From: Syntrophomonadaceae bacterium
Lineage (GTDB): Bacteria; Bacillota; Ch66; Ch109
Reading direction: 5' to 3'
Length of the DNA: 5,644 bases
Assembly (NCBI GenBank): GCA_012512295.1
Contig: JAAZDI010000339.1
Location: 1-5,644, forward strand
Part shown: piece by piece, positions 1 through 5,644 of the stretch
How positions within the stretch are numbered: position 1 is the stretch's first letter
Layout of the letters: the number at the start of each line of letters is the position of its first letter
Program-made: the position numbers and the translations under genes
The notes under the pieces: model-generated
What the model saw: the letters and a program-made list of their open reading frames with translations, nothing else
The model's database searches: none
What the model was told of the DNA's origin: nothing

Positions 1-96
1 ATAATGCATCTTCTACCTCAAAAAAATATCACTCGGTGACATTTTTACTGAATAAAGAAGACTAGTTTTAGGTGACATTTTCACTGAATATTGACA
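1..96. mobile_element. Probable end of an IS21-family insertion sequence (partial)
   Basis: The left edge is AT-rich and holds two near-identical 20-bp direct repeats, followed by TTGACA ending at 96. IS21-family elements typically carry several copies of a transposase-binding repeat near each end and terminate in TG...CA. Read on the minus strand this segment begins TGTCAATATTCAGTGAAAAT and continues GTCACC, which I recall as similar to IS21-type ends. The element body (istA/istB) would lie outside the window to the left. No transposase coding can be assigned here: the open frames entering from the left end within about 60 bases and resemble nothing I recognise. If the end is at 96, the element stops four bases before the exporter stop codon. 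The family assignment rests on memory of such ends and on the repeat layout. Confidence 0.45.
35..90. repeat. Pair of 20-bp direct repeats, 36-bp period
   Basis: Copy 1 (35-54) reads GGTGACATTTTTACTGAATA and copy 2 (71-90) reads GGTGACATTTTCACTGAATA, so they match at 19 of 20 bases. They are separated by a 16-base spacer. Such spaced repeats fit transposase-binding sites at an insertion sequence end. The repeat itself is directly visible; its role is inferred. Confidence 0.9.
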
Positions 97-100
97 AGGG

Positions 101-1618
101 TTAGTTTGATTTTTTTGAGTTGGCACGTAGGATGGAGATGCCGGCCGCAATTGTACTAATGACAGCGGCTACTTGAAACACCCGAGCAATTGAAGCCGCA
201 TAAACTTCTCGGCTTAGTTCCACAGTAGGAGTCGAAAGGGAATAGACTAAGGAAAAGTACGCAAAGACAGCGGAAGACAGGGTTACTCCAAGGACCATGC
301 CTAAATTGCGACCAGTAGCGACAACTCCGCCAGCGATCCCTAGTTTAAATAGAGGAACTGAACCCATGACTGAACTATTATTCGGGGCATTAAATAAAGA
401 CATTCCTAATCCATAGATACCTACCCCCACAACAACTTTAGCAATTAAGGCTGACGAGCCTAACAATGATAAATTGATCAGAGCAAAGGTGGTGATAATG
501 AGACCAAGGCAGGTAGGTGCTTGATAACCAATTCGATCAGATAACCAGCCGGCTGTAGGTGAGACAACTGCCATAGTCAAAGGAATGGCGGTCATAATCA
601 GACCCATTTGCTGCGGGGTTAGCAAAAGGACCTGCCCCAAGTAAAAGGGGATCCAGAAGGAGACAAAGAAAGACACCATATAAGCCAAGATAGAGGCTGA
701 AATACCGCTGGCGAAGGTCCAATTTTGAAATAGATTTAAATCTAGCAGTGGCAATCTAACCCTTTTCTCTCGATGGATGAATAATAAAAGCAAGTTGAGA
801 CCCGCAATGCCAAAGATAAGCGTCAGCGGGTTTTGCCAGCCCCAGGTCGGGCCCTGCCCTAAACTGAGCAGGAATAAGATAATACCTAAGGCAAATAAGC
901 CAAAGCCAACCAGATCAAGCTGCTGACGTAGTTGAATGACTTGAGATATGAGTCTCTGAATCCGGCTGGTAGGACCGGTTTCTTGATCCATTATTAACTG
1001 GTTAGTTTGACCAAGTGAATGATTCGGCAGGTAACGGTAAGCTAAGTAGAAGCCAATGACCCCCAAAAAAACGTTGAGGTAAAAAATTTTTGACCAATCC
1101 CACGTTCCGACAATAAAGCCGCCGAGGATCGGCCCGGTAAGGGTGCCTAAGGCCACGACTGTCCCGGTGGTACCCAGAGCCTGACCACGTTGACTGGGAG
1201 GAAAGGAGGCTGTTACAATGCCCATGCCGGTCGACATCAACATCGAAGCTCCTATTGCCTGAAAAGCCCGACACAAGGCCAGGAGCCACACATTTCCAGC
1301 CTGACTGCAAAGGCCAGAACCAATAGCAAATATCAGAAAACCGGTGGAATATACCGCCTTGCCCCCAATCAAATCACCGATGCGGCCAAATAAGAGTAGG
1401 GTCGCTGTAATGCATAATAAATAGGCAGTAACTACCCATTGAGCAGTCTGGGGAAGGATTCCCATCGTCACAGCAATCGAAGGAGTAGCGATGTTTACCA
1501 TGCTTCCATCCATACAGGAGATAAAAATACCAACGGAAACTACCATTAAAACCATCCATTTGTTGGCGTAGGGTTCAGTTTTTGGTGACTGGCTTAGCCT
1601 TGTTGATTCATAATTCAC
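101..1618 (-). CDS. MFS drug exporter, DHA2 (EmrB/QacA-like, 14-TMS) family
   Basis: A 505-residue inner-membrane protein predicted to export drugs or other small molecules by proton antiport. About 14 hydrophobic segments fit the DHA2 family, whose usual length is about 470-520. The TM1 motif is present as MDGSMVNIATPSI (36-48), with the membrane Asp at 37. Motif A is GRIGDLIGGKAVY (78-90), and the antiporter motif C is LGTLTGPILGG (157-167). A second motif-A-like loop, GWLSDRIGYQAP, lies at 357-368. The region between TM6 and TM7 (about 197-236) is a long polar linker rich in Gln, larger than usual. The start is GTG at 1616-1618, seven bases after GGAGG (1626-1630). The gene stands alone, with its own candidate promoter and a dyad upstream, and its 3' end lies beside a probable IS end. 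The substrate cannot be predicted. Family confidence is high; the multidrug role is inferred. Confidence 0.93.
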   Translation of the reverse strand: MNYESTRLSQSPKTEPYANKWMVLMVVSVGIFISCMDGSMVNIATPSIAVTMGILPQTAQWVVTAYLLCITATLLLFGRIGDLIGGKAVYSTGFLIFAIGSGLCSQAGNVWLLALCRAFQAIGASMLMSTGMGIVTASFPPSQRGQALGTTGTVVALGTLTGPILGGFIVGTWDWSKIFYLNVFLGVIGFYLAYRYLPNHSLGQTNQLIMDQETGPTSRIQRLISQVIQLRQQLDLVGFGLFALGIILFLLSLGQGPTWGWQNPLTLIFGIAGLNLLLLFIHREKRVRLPLLDLNLFQNWTFASGISASILAYMVSFFVSFWIPFYLGQVLLLTPQQMGLIMTAIPLTMAVVSPTAGWLSDRIGYQAPTCLGLIITTFALINLSLLGSSALIAKVVVGVGIYGLGMSLFNAPNNSSVMGSVPLFKLGIAGGVVATGRNLGMVLGVTLSSAVFAYFSLVYSLSTPTVELSREVYAASIARVFQVAAVISTIAAGISILRANSKKSN

Positions 1619-1625
1619 GGGCTTA

Positions 1626-1630
1626 CCTCC
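1626..1630 (-). promoter_or_regulatory. RBS of the MFS exporter
   Basis: The minus strand reads GGAGG followed by seven bases and then GTG. This supports the GTG start over the in-frame or nearby ATG codons further in. Confidence 0.8.
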
Positions 1631-1668
1631 AGTACTTATGGATGTTTGGCAAGAGGAATTCCTACTTT

Positions 1669-1706
1669 AGTTTAGCAGACCAGCTAGCATCTGGTAAGTC
1701 TAAACT
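1669..1706. promoter_or_regulatory. 38-bp imperfect dyad: candidate operator or leader hairpin of the exporter gene
   Basis: The arms are AGTTTAG (1669-1675) with CTAAACT (1700-1706), and inside them ACCAG (1679-1683) with CTGGT (1691-1695). The centre is a 7-base spacer, with a 3/4-base internal loop between the two paired blocks. The right arm covers the candidate -10 of the exporter promoter and the dyad extends over the expected start of transcription. No T-run follows on either strand, so it is not an intrinsic terminator. It could be the binding site of a TetR- or MarR-type repressor, or an RNA hairpin in the leader. Confidence 0.45.
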
Positions 1707-1727
1707 TAGAACCCAGGTAAAAGTCAA
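1699..1727 (-). promoter_or_regulatory. Candidate sigma-A promoter of the exporter gene
   Basis: On the minus strand TTGACT (1722-1727) is separated by 17 bases from TTTAGA (1699-1704). The -35 matches consensus at five of six positions; the -10 is weak at three of six. A weak -10 lying inside a dyad fits a regulated promoter. It would give a leader of about 70-75 bases. Confidence 0.4.
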
Positions 1728-1730
1728 CAA

Positions 1731-1862
1731 GCCTTGTCCCGATTTATCGGCGCCTCCACTTTTTTAAGCCTGCAGGGCAAGGCAGAGGTCAGCCTGAAGC
1801 CGACGCGGTGCGTTCCTGTCTAGGGTGTGCCCGAGCATAATACGGCATAGGATCTGTTAAGT
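1731..1862. other. Intergenic stretch with no recognised feature
   Basis: Together with the sites on either side this belongs to the 319-base gap between the exporter (ends of coding at 1618) and the hydrolase (1938). I see no credible ORF with an RBS, no RNA gene and no long repeat here, only a short CCTGCAGG palindrome near 1770. Confidence 0.5.
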
Positions 1863-1898
1863 AAAAAGAGAAACCCGGTTAATGTTCCTGGGTTTCTC
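1863..1898 (-). terminator. Intrinsic terminator of the adenosylhomocysteinase gene
   Basis: A perfect 9-bp stem, GAGAAACCC (1868-1876) with GGGTTTCTC (1890-1898), encloses a 13-base loop. On the minus strand it is followed directly by a T5 run (complement of AAAAA, 1863-1867). It lies about 40 bases past the hydrolase stop codon. It separates that gene's transcript from the exporter downstream. Confidence 0.8.
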
Positions 1899-1937
1899 AT
1901 CATCGGTATTACTTTGTTATGGCCTGCCAATTAGTGA

Positions 1938-3203
1938 CTACTGCCAACTAGCCAGATATTTTTCCTGTTCTGGGGTTAGACGGTCAATTTGTATCCCGCG
2001 ACTCTGTAGACGGAGGTGAGCCACCAGTTGATCTATTTCGGCTGGCACCTTGATGATTCGAGGTTCTAACCGGCCAGCATTTTCAGCCAGATAACGAGCG
2101 GAAAGGGCCTGTAGTGAGAAGCTAGTGTCCATCACTTCCGCTGGATGGCCGTCACCCGCGGCTAGGTTAACCAGCCGACCCTGAGCTAGAAGATAAACCC
2201 GACGACCATCGGGAAACACAAATTCCTCGATATTGTTCCGAACAGTTCTGGTAGATATAGCTAAAGATGCCAGGTCTGACTTATTTATTTCCACATCAAA
2301 ATGACCGGCATTGGCCAGAATTGCTTTGTCCTTGATTACTTCCAGGTGTTCCCGCCGGATTACGCTAACATTACCGGTTACAGTTATGAAAAAGTCACCC
2401 TGCGGAGCGGCTGCTAAAAGGGGCATAACTTCAAAACCATCCATCAAGGCTTCGTTCGCTTTAATCGGATCAATTTCCGTCACGATAATCCGGGCTCCCA
2501 AACCCTTCGCCCGCATCGCTACTCCTTTACCACACCAGCCATAACCGACAACGACCACGGTCTTACCGGCTATCACCAGATTAGTGGTTCGCATTATCCC
2601 ATCCCAGACAGACTGTCCAGTTCCGTAACGATTGTCAAAAAGATATTTCATTAAGGCATCATTAACTGCGATCATCGGAAACCGAAGCAGACCGTCTCTT
2701 TCCATTGATCGAAGTCTGACTAGGCCTGTAGTAGTTTCTTCACAACCGCCAACTACCTCTGTAACCTGCTCAGGTCTTTCGGTGTGTAATAGAGTTACGA
2801 CATCACCCCCATCATCAATGATTATTTCGGGGTGATAATCCAGGGCCCGGTGAATATTAGCGAAGTATTCTTCAGTAGTAGAACCATGCCAGGCAAAAGC
2901 TCGTACACCACTGGCTACAAGCCCGGCCACTACATCATCTTGAGTGGAAAGAGGGTTGCTGGCTACTACAGTGACATCAGCCCCGGCAGCTAACAGAGTC
3001 AAGGCAAGGTAAGCTGTTTTGGCCTCAAGATGGAGACATAGCAAAATGCGTCGACCAGCAAGGGGCTTCTCCTGAGAAAACTGACGATACAATTCGTTCA
3101 TAATCGGCATATGCATTTTAACCCATTCAATCTTTAGTAAACCTTCGGGTGCAAGACCGAGATCTCGAATAAGTGATTGTTGGCTAATATTTTCAAGCTT
3201 CAT
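1938..3203 (-). CDS. ahcY: Adenosylhomocysteinase-family hydrolase (Thermotoga/archaeal type; possibly S-inosylhomocysteine hydrolase)
   Basis: A 421-residue cytosolic, NAD-dependent enzyme of the S-adenosylmethionine cycle. The family reversibly splits S-adenosylhomocysteine into homocysteine and adenosine. Visible catalytic elements are DDGGD (130-134), EETTTG (155-160), Lys186, the Asp190-Asn191 pair, GHFDVEI (300-306) and GDGHP (350-354). The Rossmann NAD loop is GYGWCGKG (220-227). Thr195 replaces the Cys found in the human enzyme. The substrate-site segment reads HLEAKT (58-63), where classical enzymes have a HxTxET pattern. The protein ends at [13 protein letters not shown] and lacks the Lys/Tyr-containing C-terminal tail of eukaryotic-type enzymes. 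These traits match the shorter thermophile/archaeal subgroup, some members of which act on S-inosylhomocysteine. The ATG start fits the family N-terminus, though its RBS (AGGCAGG-like) is weak and rather far upstream. It is monocistronic: own promoter, own terminator. Confidence 0.95.
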   Translation of the reverse strand: MKLENISQQSLIRDLGLAPEGLLKIEWVKMHMPIMNELYRQFSQEKPLAGRRILLCLHLEAKTAYLALTLLAAGADVTVVASNPLSTQDDVVAGLVASGVRAFAWHGSTTEEYFANIHRALDYHPEIIIDDGGDVVTLLHTERPEQVTEVVGGCEETTTGLVRLRSMERDGLLRFPMIAVNDALMKYLFDNRYGTGQSVWDGIMRTTNLVIAGKTVVVVGYGWCGKGVAMRAKGLGARIIVTEIDPIKANEALMDGFEVMPLLAAAPQGDFFITVTGNVSVIRREHLEVIKDKAILANAGHFDVEINKSDLASLAISTRTVRNNIEEFVFPDGRRVYLLAQGRLVNLAAGDGHPAEVMDTSFSLQALSARYLAENAGRLEPRIIKVPAEIDQLVAHLRLQSRGIQIDRLTPEQEKYLASWQ

Positions 3204-3252
3204 TGGTTGTTTTCTTACCTGCCTTTCTTTTCAGACATAACTTTTCTTAAAC

Positions 3253-3281
3253 TTGTCCGTAATACCATTTCATTATATTTT
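3253..3281 (+). promoter_or_regulatory. Candidate promoter of the glycogen operon
   Basis: TTGTCC (3253-3258), a 17-base spacer and TATTTT (3276-3281) give four of six matches in each box. It overlaps the opposing hydrolase promoter. It would leave a leader of about 135 bases before glgC. A second possible -10, TAGAAT at 3348-3353, has no good -35, so the true start of transcription is uncertain. Confidence 0.3.
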
Positions 3282-3300
3282 AACATAAAACAACTGTCGT
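3272..3300 (-). promoter_or_regulatory. Candidate promoter of the adenosylhomocysteinase gene
   Basis: On the minus strand a perfect TATAAT (complement at 3272-3277) lies 17 bases from ACGACA (complement at 3295-3300), which matches TTGACA at four of six positions. The predicted leader is about 60 bases. I see no SAM- or SAH-riboswitch-like structure in it. Confidence 0.55.
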
Positions 3301-3323
3301 TTTTTCTTTTCTTATTTTTGGAA

Positions 3324-3392
3324 GGAAATTTAAAGATTAAGAGCGAATAGAATAGTTAAGTCACAAAGCTCCGGCTCTTAATAAATATTTCC
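3324..3392 (+). promoter_or_regulatory. Extended dyad / candidate structured leader upstream of glgC
   Basis: A perfect 9-bp inverted repeat, ATTAAGAGC (3336-3344) with GCTCTTAAT (3374-3382), is flanked by a further pairing of GGAAAT (3324-3329) with ATTTCC (3387-3392). The internal loop contains a small stem AGC/GCT closed by TCCG (3367-3376), a cUNCGg-type tetraloop. No T-run follows, so it is not a terminator. It ends 18 bases before the glgC Shine-Dalgarno. It may be an RNA regulatory structure or a protein operator. I cannot match it to a known riboswitch class. Confidence 0.35.
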
Positions 3393-3407
3393 TATGCTTA
3401 TGCAGTG

Positions 3408-3418
3408 AAAGGAGGAGG
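3408..3418 (+). promoter_or_regulatory. RBS of glgC, which fixes a TTG start
   Basis: AAAGGAGGAGG holds two overlapping GGAGG cores (3411-3415 and 3414-3418). The in-frame TTG at 3426 lies seven bases after the second core. The upstream in-frame GTG at 3405 precedes this site, so starting there would translate the Shine-Dalgarno itself as Lys-Gly-Gly-Gly. Confidence 0.85.
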
Positions 3419-3425
3419 TTATCGT

Positions 3426-4664
3426 TTGGTCGACCTAACCAAAGTTTTAGCGGTGGTGCTAGCTGGTGGCGAAGGTAGTCGGTTATTTCCTCTGACCGAA
3501 CAACGAGCCAAACCGGCCGTTCCGTTTGGAGGTAAATACCGTATTATAGACTTTACTCTAAGTAACTGTATAAACTCTGGACTTCGAAGAGTAATGGTCT
3601 TAACTCAGTACAAGTCTCACTCTTTAGAAAGACATATTCGTTATTCTTGGGGATTTTTGAGTGGATGTCTCGGAGAATATATTTATCCTATTCCACCGCA
3701 ACAAAGAGTTAATAAAAATTGGTATTTAGGCACTGCTGATGCGATTTTCCAAAATCTATATTCTATTCGAATGGCGAATCCTAGTTACGTGATCATTCTT
3801 GCCGGAGACCACGTTTATAAGATGGACTATCGGCAAATGCTTAATTATCATATTAGAACTGGAGCGGAGATTACCATCGGGACGATCGAAGTAGATAAGT
3901 CAGAAGCACCAAATTTTGGAGTAGTTAAAATAGACTCCAACAGCGGCATTACTGGCTTTCTGGAGAAGCCCAAAGATCCGGCGATATTGGACCAATTACC
4001 ACAAAAGGTATTGGTTTCAATGGGCATCTATGTATTTCATATCAATAGCTTGATTGAATGGGTAGAAAAAGATGCAGCCAACCTGCAATCTGACCACGAC
4101 TTTGGCAAAAACGTTATCCCTCAAATGCTGGAATCCGGCAGAAGAGTATTTGCTTATCAGTTTCGGCAACCGAACAGTGATCAATCGCCTTATTGGAGAG
4201 ATGTAGGGACCTTAGATGCTTACTATGAGGCAAATATGGACCTGGTTTCCGTGTTGCCATCCTTAAACCTTTACGATCCGGAGTGGCCATTTCGGACTTT
4301 TCAGGAACAGGTACCGCCGGCTAAATTTTTATTTAGTGAATCAGATACTGGTCGAATCGGGACCGCGATTGATTCAATTGTGTGCGATGGTTGTATTATC
4401 AGCGGCGGAAAGGTAGTTCATTCCGTTCTTTCCCCGAATGTTCGGATCAATAGCTACGCTGATGTTCGGGATTCAGTGATTATGTCGGGGGTTCAGATTG
4501 GTAGAAACAGCCGAATTAAAAGAGCTGTAATTGACAAAAATGTACGGATCCCCCCCAATTCAGTTATTGGTTATAATCCCGAGCAAGACGCCAAGCGATT
4601 TACAATAAGTGATTCAGGTGTTGTGTTTATTCGAAAAGGAACTATTGTTGATGATTCGGGCTAA
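3426..4664 (+). CDS. glgC: Glucose-1-phosphate adenylyltransferase (ADP-glucose pyrophosphorylase)
   Basis: Makes ADP-glucose and pyrophosphate from ATP and glucose-1-phosphate, the committed step of bacterial glycogen synthesis, in the cytosol. From the TTG start it has 412 residues, normal for GlgC. The nucleotidyltransferase domain comes first: [20 protein letters not shown] (13-32), GTADAIFQN (102-110), LAGDHVY with the catalytic-metal Asp at 128, GFLEKP with the sugar-phosphate-binding Lys at 181, SMGIYVF and PYWRDVGT. A left-handed beta-helix domain follows from about residue 305 (isoleucine/valine hexapeptide repeats), ending in the family pattern NPEQDAKRF...GVVFIRKG. The position of the E. 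coli fructose-bisphosphate-activator Lys39 is Gln (residue 26), so allosteric control probably differs. An extended frame from GTG 3405 (419 residues) is possible but would include the RBS. It is first gene of the operon; the next gene starts 42 bases after its stop. Confidence 0.96.
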   Translation: MVDLTKVLAVVLAGGEGSRLFPLTEQRAKPAVPFGGKYRIIDFTLSNCINSGLRRVMVLTQYKSHSLERHIRYSWGFLSGCLGEYIYPIPPQQRVNKNWYLGTADAIFQNLYSIRMANPSYVIILAGDHVYKMDYRQMLNYHIRTGAEITIGTIEVDKSEAPNFGVVKIDSNSGITGFLEKPKDPAILDQLPQKVLVSMGIYVFHINSLIEWVEKDAANLQSDHDFGKNVIPQMLESGRRVFAYQFRQPNSDQSPYWRDVGTLDAYYEANMDLVSVLPSLNLYDPEWPFRTFQEQVPPAKFLFSESDTGRIGTAIDSIVCDGCIISGGKVVHSVLSPNVRINSYADVRDSVIMSGVQIGRNSRIKRAVIDKNVRIPPNSVIGYNPEQDAKRFTISDSGVVFIRKGTIVDDSG

Positions 4665-4706
4665 ACTGGAACATTAAATATTGAGGATTATGCGGGGGTT
4701 TTGAAG

Positions 4707-5126
4707 ATGTTTTCCACTAGCCTATCGGAAAATTTAGGTCCAGAACTACCAGAGAGTTACGGAAGAGACTACCTGGTAGTTTTGATGTGTAATCCAAATA
4801 AAGTTTTTGTTTTCTGGGAATCAAGTGTGCCTGGATTATCTTTAGCTTTACGCCGACGACCAATTGACCGGAACTCATCTGACGAGTTGCTAATCCTTGA
4901 TAATCTAACTGAGAATCATCAGATGGGTCGTATCTATCTGGAGGTTCCATCGGGTAATTGCTTATGGTTGGAATTAGGGGTATGGAAAGAAGGGAACTTT
5001 GATTCTCATATTATAAGCAATACCATATTGCTCCCAGAATGTAAGGGAATTAGACCTGAGCTAACTGATAATAATCAAATTAAGTTGTATTTTGATTATC
5101 CCTTGCATAATTTTAAAAAAGTTTAA
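4707..5126 (+). CDS. DUF4912 domain protein in the glycogen operon
   Basis: A small soluble protein of about 139 residues, with no signal peptide or membrane segment. Near the N-terminus ELPESYGRDYLVVLMCNP is followed closely by a VFVFWESS segment. This matches the DUF4912 pattern of a LPxxYG...LVLL..DP start and an aromatic-aromatic-W-E strand. Later come a YLEVPSGNCLWLELGVW stretch and an SNTILLP segment, as in the family. The alternating hydrophobic strands suggest an all-beta domain. Function is unknown. Its place between glgC and a GH57 branching enzyme, with 42- and 30-base gaps, implies a role in glycogen synthesis, perhaps glucan binding or assisting the branching enzyme. ATG 4707 is chosen because GGGGG (4694-4698) lies eight bases upstream; TTG 4701 in the same frame is only two bases from it and less likely. 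Confidence 0.8.
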   Translation: MFSTSLSENLGPELPESYGRDYLVVLMCNPNKVFVFWESSVPGLSLALRRRPIDRNSSDELLILDNLTENHQMGRIYLEVPSGNCLWLELGVWKEGNFDSHIISNTILLPECKGIRPELTDNNQIKLYFDYPLHNFKKV

Positions 5127-5141
5127 ATTAAAGTAGATATC

Positions 5142-5148
5142 AGGAGGG
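5142..5148 (+). promoter_or_regulatory. RBS of the GH57 branching enzyme gene
   Basis: AGGAGGG lies eight bases before TTG 5157. The in-frame GTG at 5148-5150 overlaps this site and so cannot be its start. This decides the TTG start. Confidence 0.8.
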
Positions 5149-5156
5149 TGACAACT

Positions 5157-5644
5157 TTGCCCGATGGACTGGTTATGCTGGTTTTTCACGCCCATCTTCC
5201 GTATGTTCGCCATCCGGAATTAAATTACTGTCTCGAAGAGAATTGGTTTTTCGAAGCTATTACAGAGACTTATATACCTCTATTAATGATCTTTGAACAG
5301 CTGGTTGAGGATAATGTTAATTTTAAAATCACCCTAACCATGACTCCTACCCTGATGAGTATGCTGAAGGACGATTTCCTTCAGGAACGATTTCGGAAGT
5401 ATTTATCTTCTCGTTTGGAACTCGCTAATAAAGAAAAGATTCGCACCTGGGGTCAACCTGGTTTTCACTGTGTAGCCCGCTGGTACCGGGCCCGACTTCA
5501 AGAGATTGAGCATTATTACCATAATTTATACCGGGGAGATTTATTAAATGCCTTTCGTAAATTTAGCGAGATGGGCAAATTAGAAATTCTTACTTGTGCC
5601 GCAACTCACGGCTTTCTTCCTTTACTGCAGGGACAGCCACAAGC
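5157..5644 (+). CDS. GH57 1,4-alpha-glucan branching enzyme, N-terminal part (cut by window edge)
   Basis: The first 162 codons are present and the frame is open to the right edge. The enzyme transfers alpha-1,4-glucan segments to form alpha-1,6 branches in glycogen. The N-terminus has the GH57 region-1 motif, FHAHLPYVRHPE (10-21), typical of the branching-enzyme subgroup. EAITETYIPLL (33-43) and TLTMTPTL (59-66) follow. The region-2 motif is EILTCAATHGFLPLL (143-157), closely like the LITSNATHGYSPLL pattern I recall from Thermus-type enzymes. Full-length members run to about 520-680 residues, so the catalytic Glu and Asp lie beyond the window. The TTG start is set by the RBS at 5142-5148. 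It follows the DUF4912 gene by 30 bases and is surely co-transcribed with it. A related GH57 amylase or glucanotransferase is the alternative, but the motif wording favours branching. Confidence 0.9.
   Translation, partial: MPDGLVMLVFHAHLPYVRHPELNYCLEENWFFEAITETYIPLLMIFEQLVEDNVNFKITLTMTPTLMSMLKDDFLQERFRKYLSSRLELANKEKIRTWGQPGFHCVARWYRARLQEIEHYYHNLYRGDLLNAFRKFSEMGKLEILTCAATHGFLPLLQGQPQ

Noticed and set aside
1002..1310. 102-codon minus-strand ORF inside the exporter gene
   Set aside because: Out-of-frame shadow of a well-supported gene; no RBS or family features.
1654..1663. Perfect 10-bp palindrome AGGAATTCCT in the exporter leader
   Set aside because: Short enough to occur by chance and has no partner copy in the window.
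1582..1767. 61-codon plus-strand ORF across the exporter start and its upstream region
   Set aside because: No RBS, overlaps the exporter on the other strand, and the product has no recognisable composition or motif.
1924..1951. Near-direct repeat CTGCCAATTAG / CTGCCAACTAG at the hydrolase stop codon
   Set aside because: Only 11 bases, two copies, one inside coding sequence; no mobile-element or regulatory context.
3287..3310. AAAAC...GTTTT hairpin followed by a T-rich run, as a possible terminator or attenuator before glgC
   Set aside because: The 5-bp AT-rich stem is too weak, and the T-rich tract is better seen as part of the promoter spacer region.
3356..3382. Resemblance of TCACAAAGCTCCGGCTC to the 3' part of the GEMM/c-di-GMP-I riboswitch (CGCAAAGCCTCCGGCC)
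   Set aside because: The required 5' half (GCACAGGGCAAACC-like) and the second helix are absent upstream, so this is not enough to call the riboswitch.
4690..4704. Four-codon ORF (ATG CGG GGG TTT TGA) just before the DUF4912 start
   Set aside because: It has no usable RBS of its own (GAGGA is only two bases away), and such a short frame is likely to arise by chance.
4717..4950. 77-codon minus-strand ORF opposite the DUF4912 gene
   Set aside because: Antisense shadow; the plus-strand frame has a family match, an RBS and operon context.

Overview
The window looks like chromosome from a moderately low-GC anaerobic Firmicute (Clostridia; a Peptococcaceae- or Thermoanaerobacterales-like lineage is my guess). 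The grounds are strong GGAGG-type ribosome binding sites, frequent GTG/TTG starts, a Thermotoga/archaeal-type adenosylhomocysteinase, and a glycogen cluster combining glgC, a DUF4912 protein and a GH57 branching enzyme. Species cannot be fixed from this sequence alone.

Layout: (i) Bases 1-96 carry two 20-bp direct repeats and a terminal CA, resembling one end of an IS21-family insertion sequence. It abuts the 3' end of the next gene. (ii) Bases 101-1618 (minus) encode a 14-helix DHA2-type MFS drug exporter. (iii) Bases 1619-1937 are non-coding. They hold the exporter's RBS, a candidate promoter overlapped by a 38-bp dyad, and the intrinsic terminator of the next gene. (iv) Bases 1938-3203 (minus) encode an adenosylhomocysteinase-family enzyme whose substrate-site residues differ from the classical enzyme. 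(v) Bases 3204-3425 are a divergent regulatory region, with a good minus-strand promoter, a weaker plus-strand one, and a leader dyad ahead of glgC. (vi) From 3426 to the right edge runs a plus-strand glycogen operon: glgC, a DUF4912 protein, then the first 162 codons of a GH57 1,4-alpha-glucan branching enzyme cut by the window edge.

Functionally the right half makes and shapes glycogen. GlgC makes ADP-glucose and the GH57 enzyme introduces alpha-1,6 branches; a glycogen synthase (GlgA) is expected nearby but is not in the window. The DUF4912 protein sits between them, so it is the least understood and most interesting operon member. The adenosylhomocysteinase belongs to the S-adenosylmethionine cycle and has its own transcription unit, as does the exporter. 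I found no tRNA, rRNA or CRISPR. No previously undescribed system is demonstrated. The best leads are the DUF4912 protein, the possible S-inosylhomocysteine specificity of the hydrolase, and the glgC leader structure.
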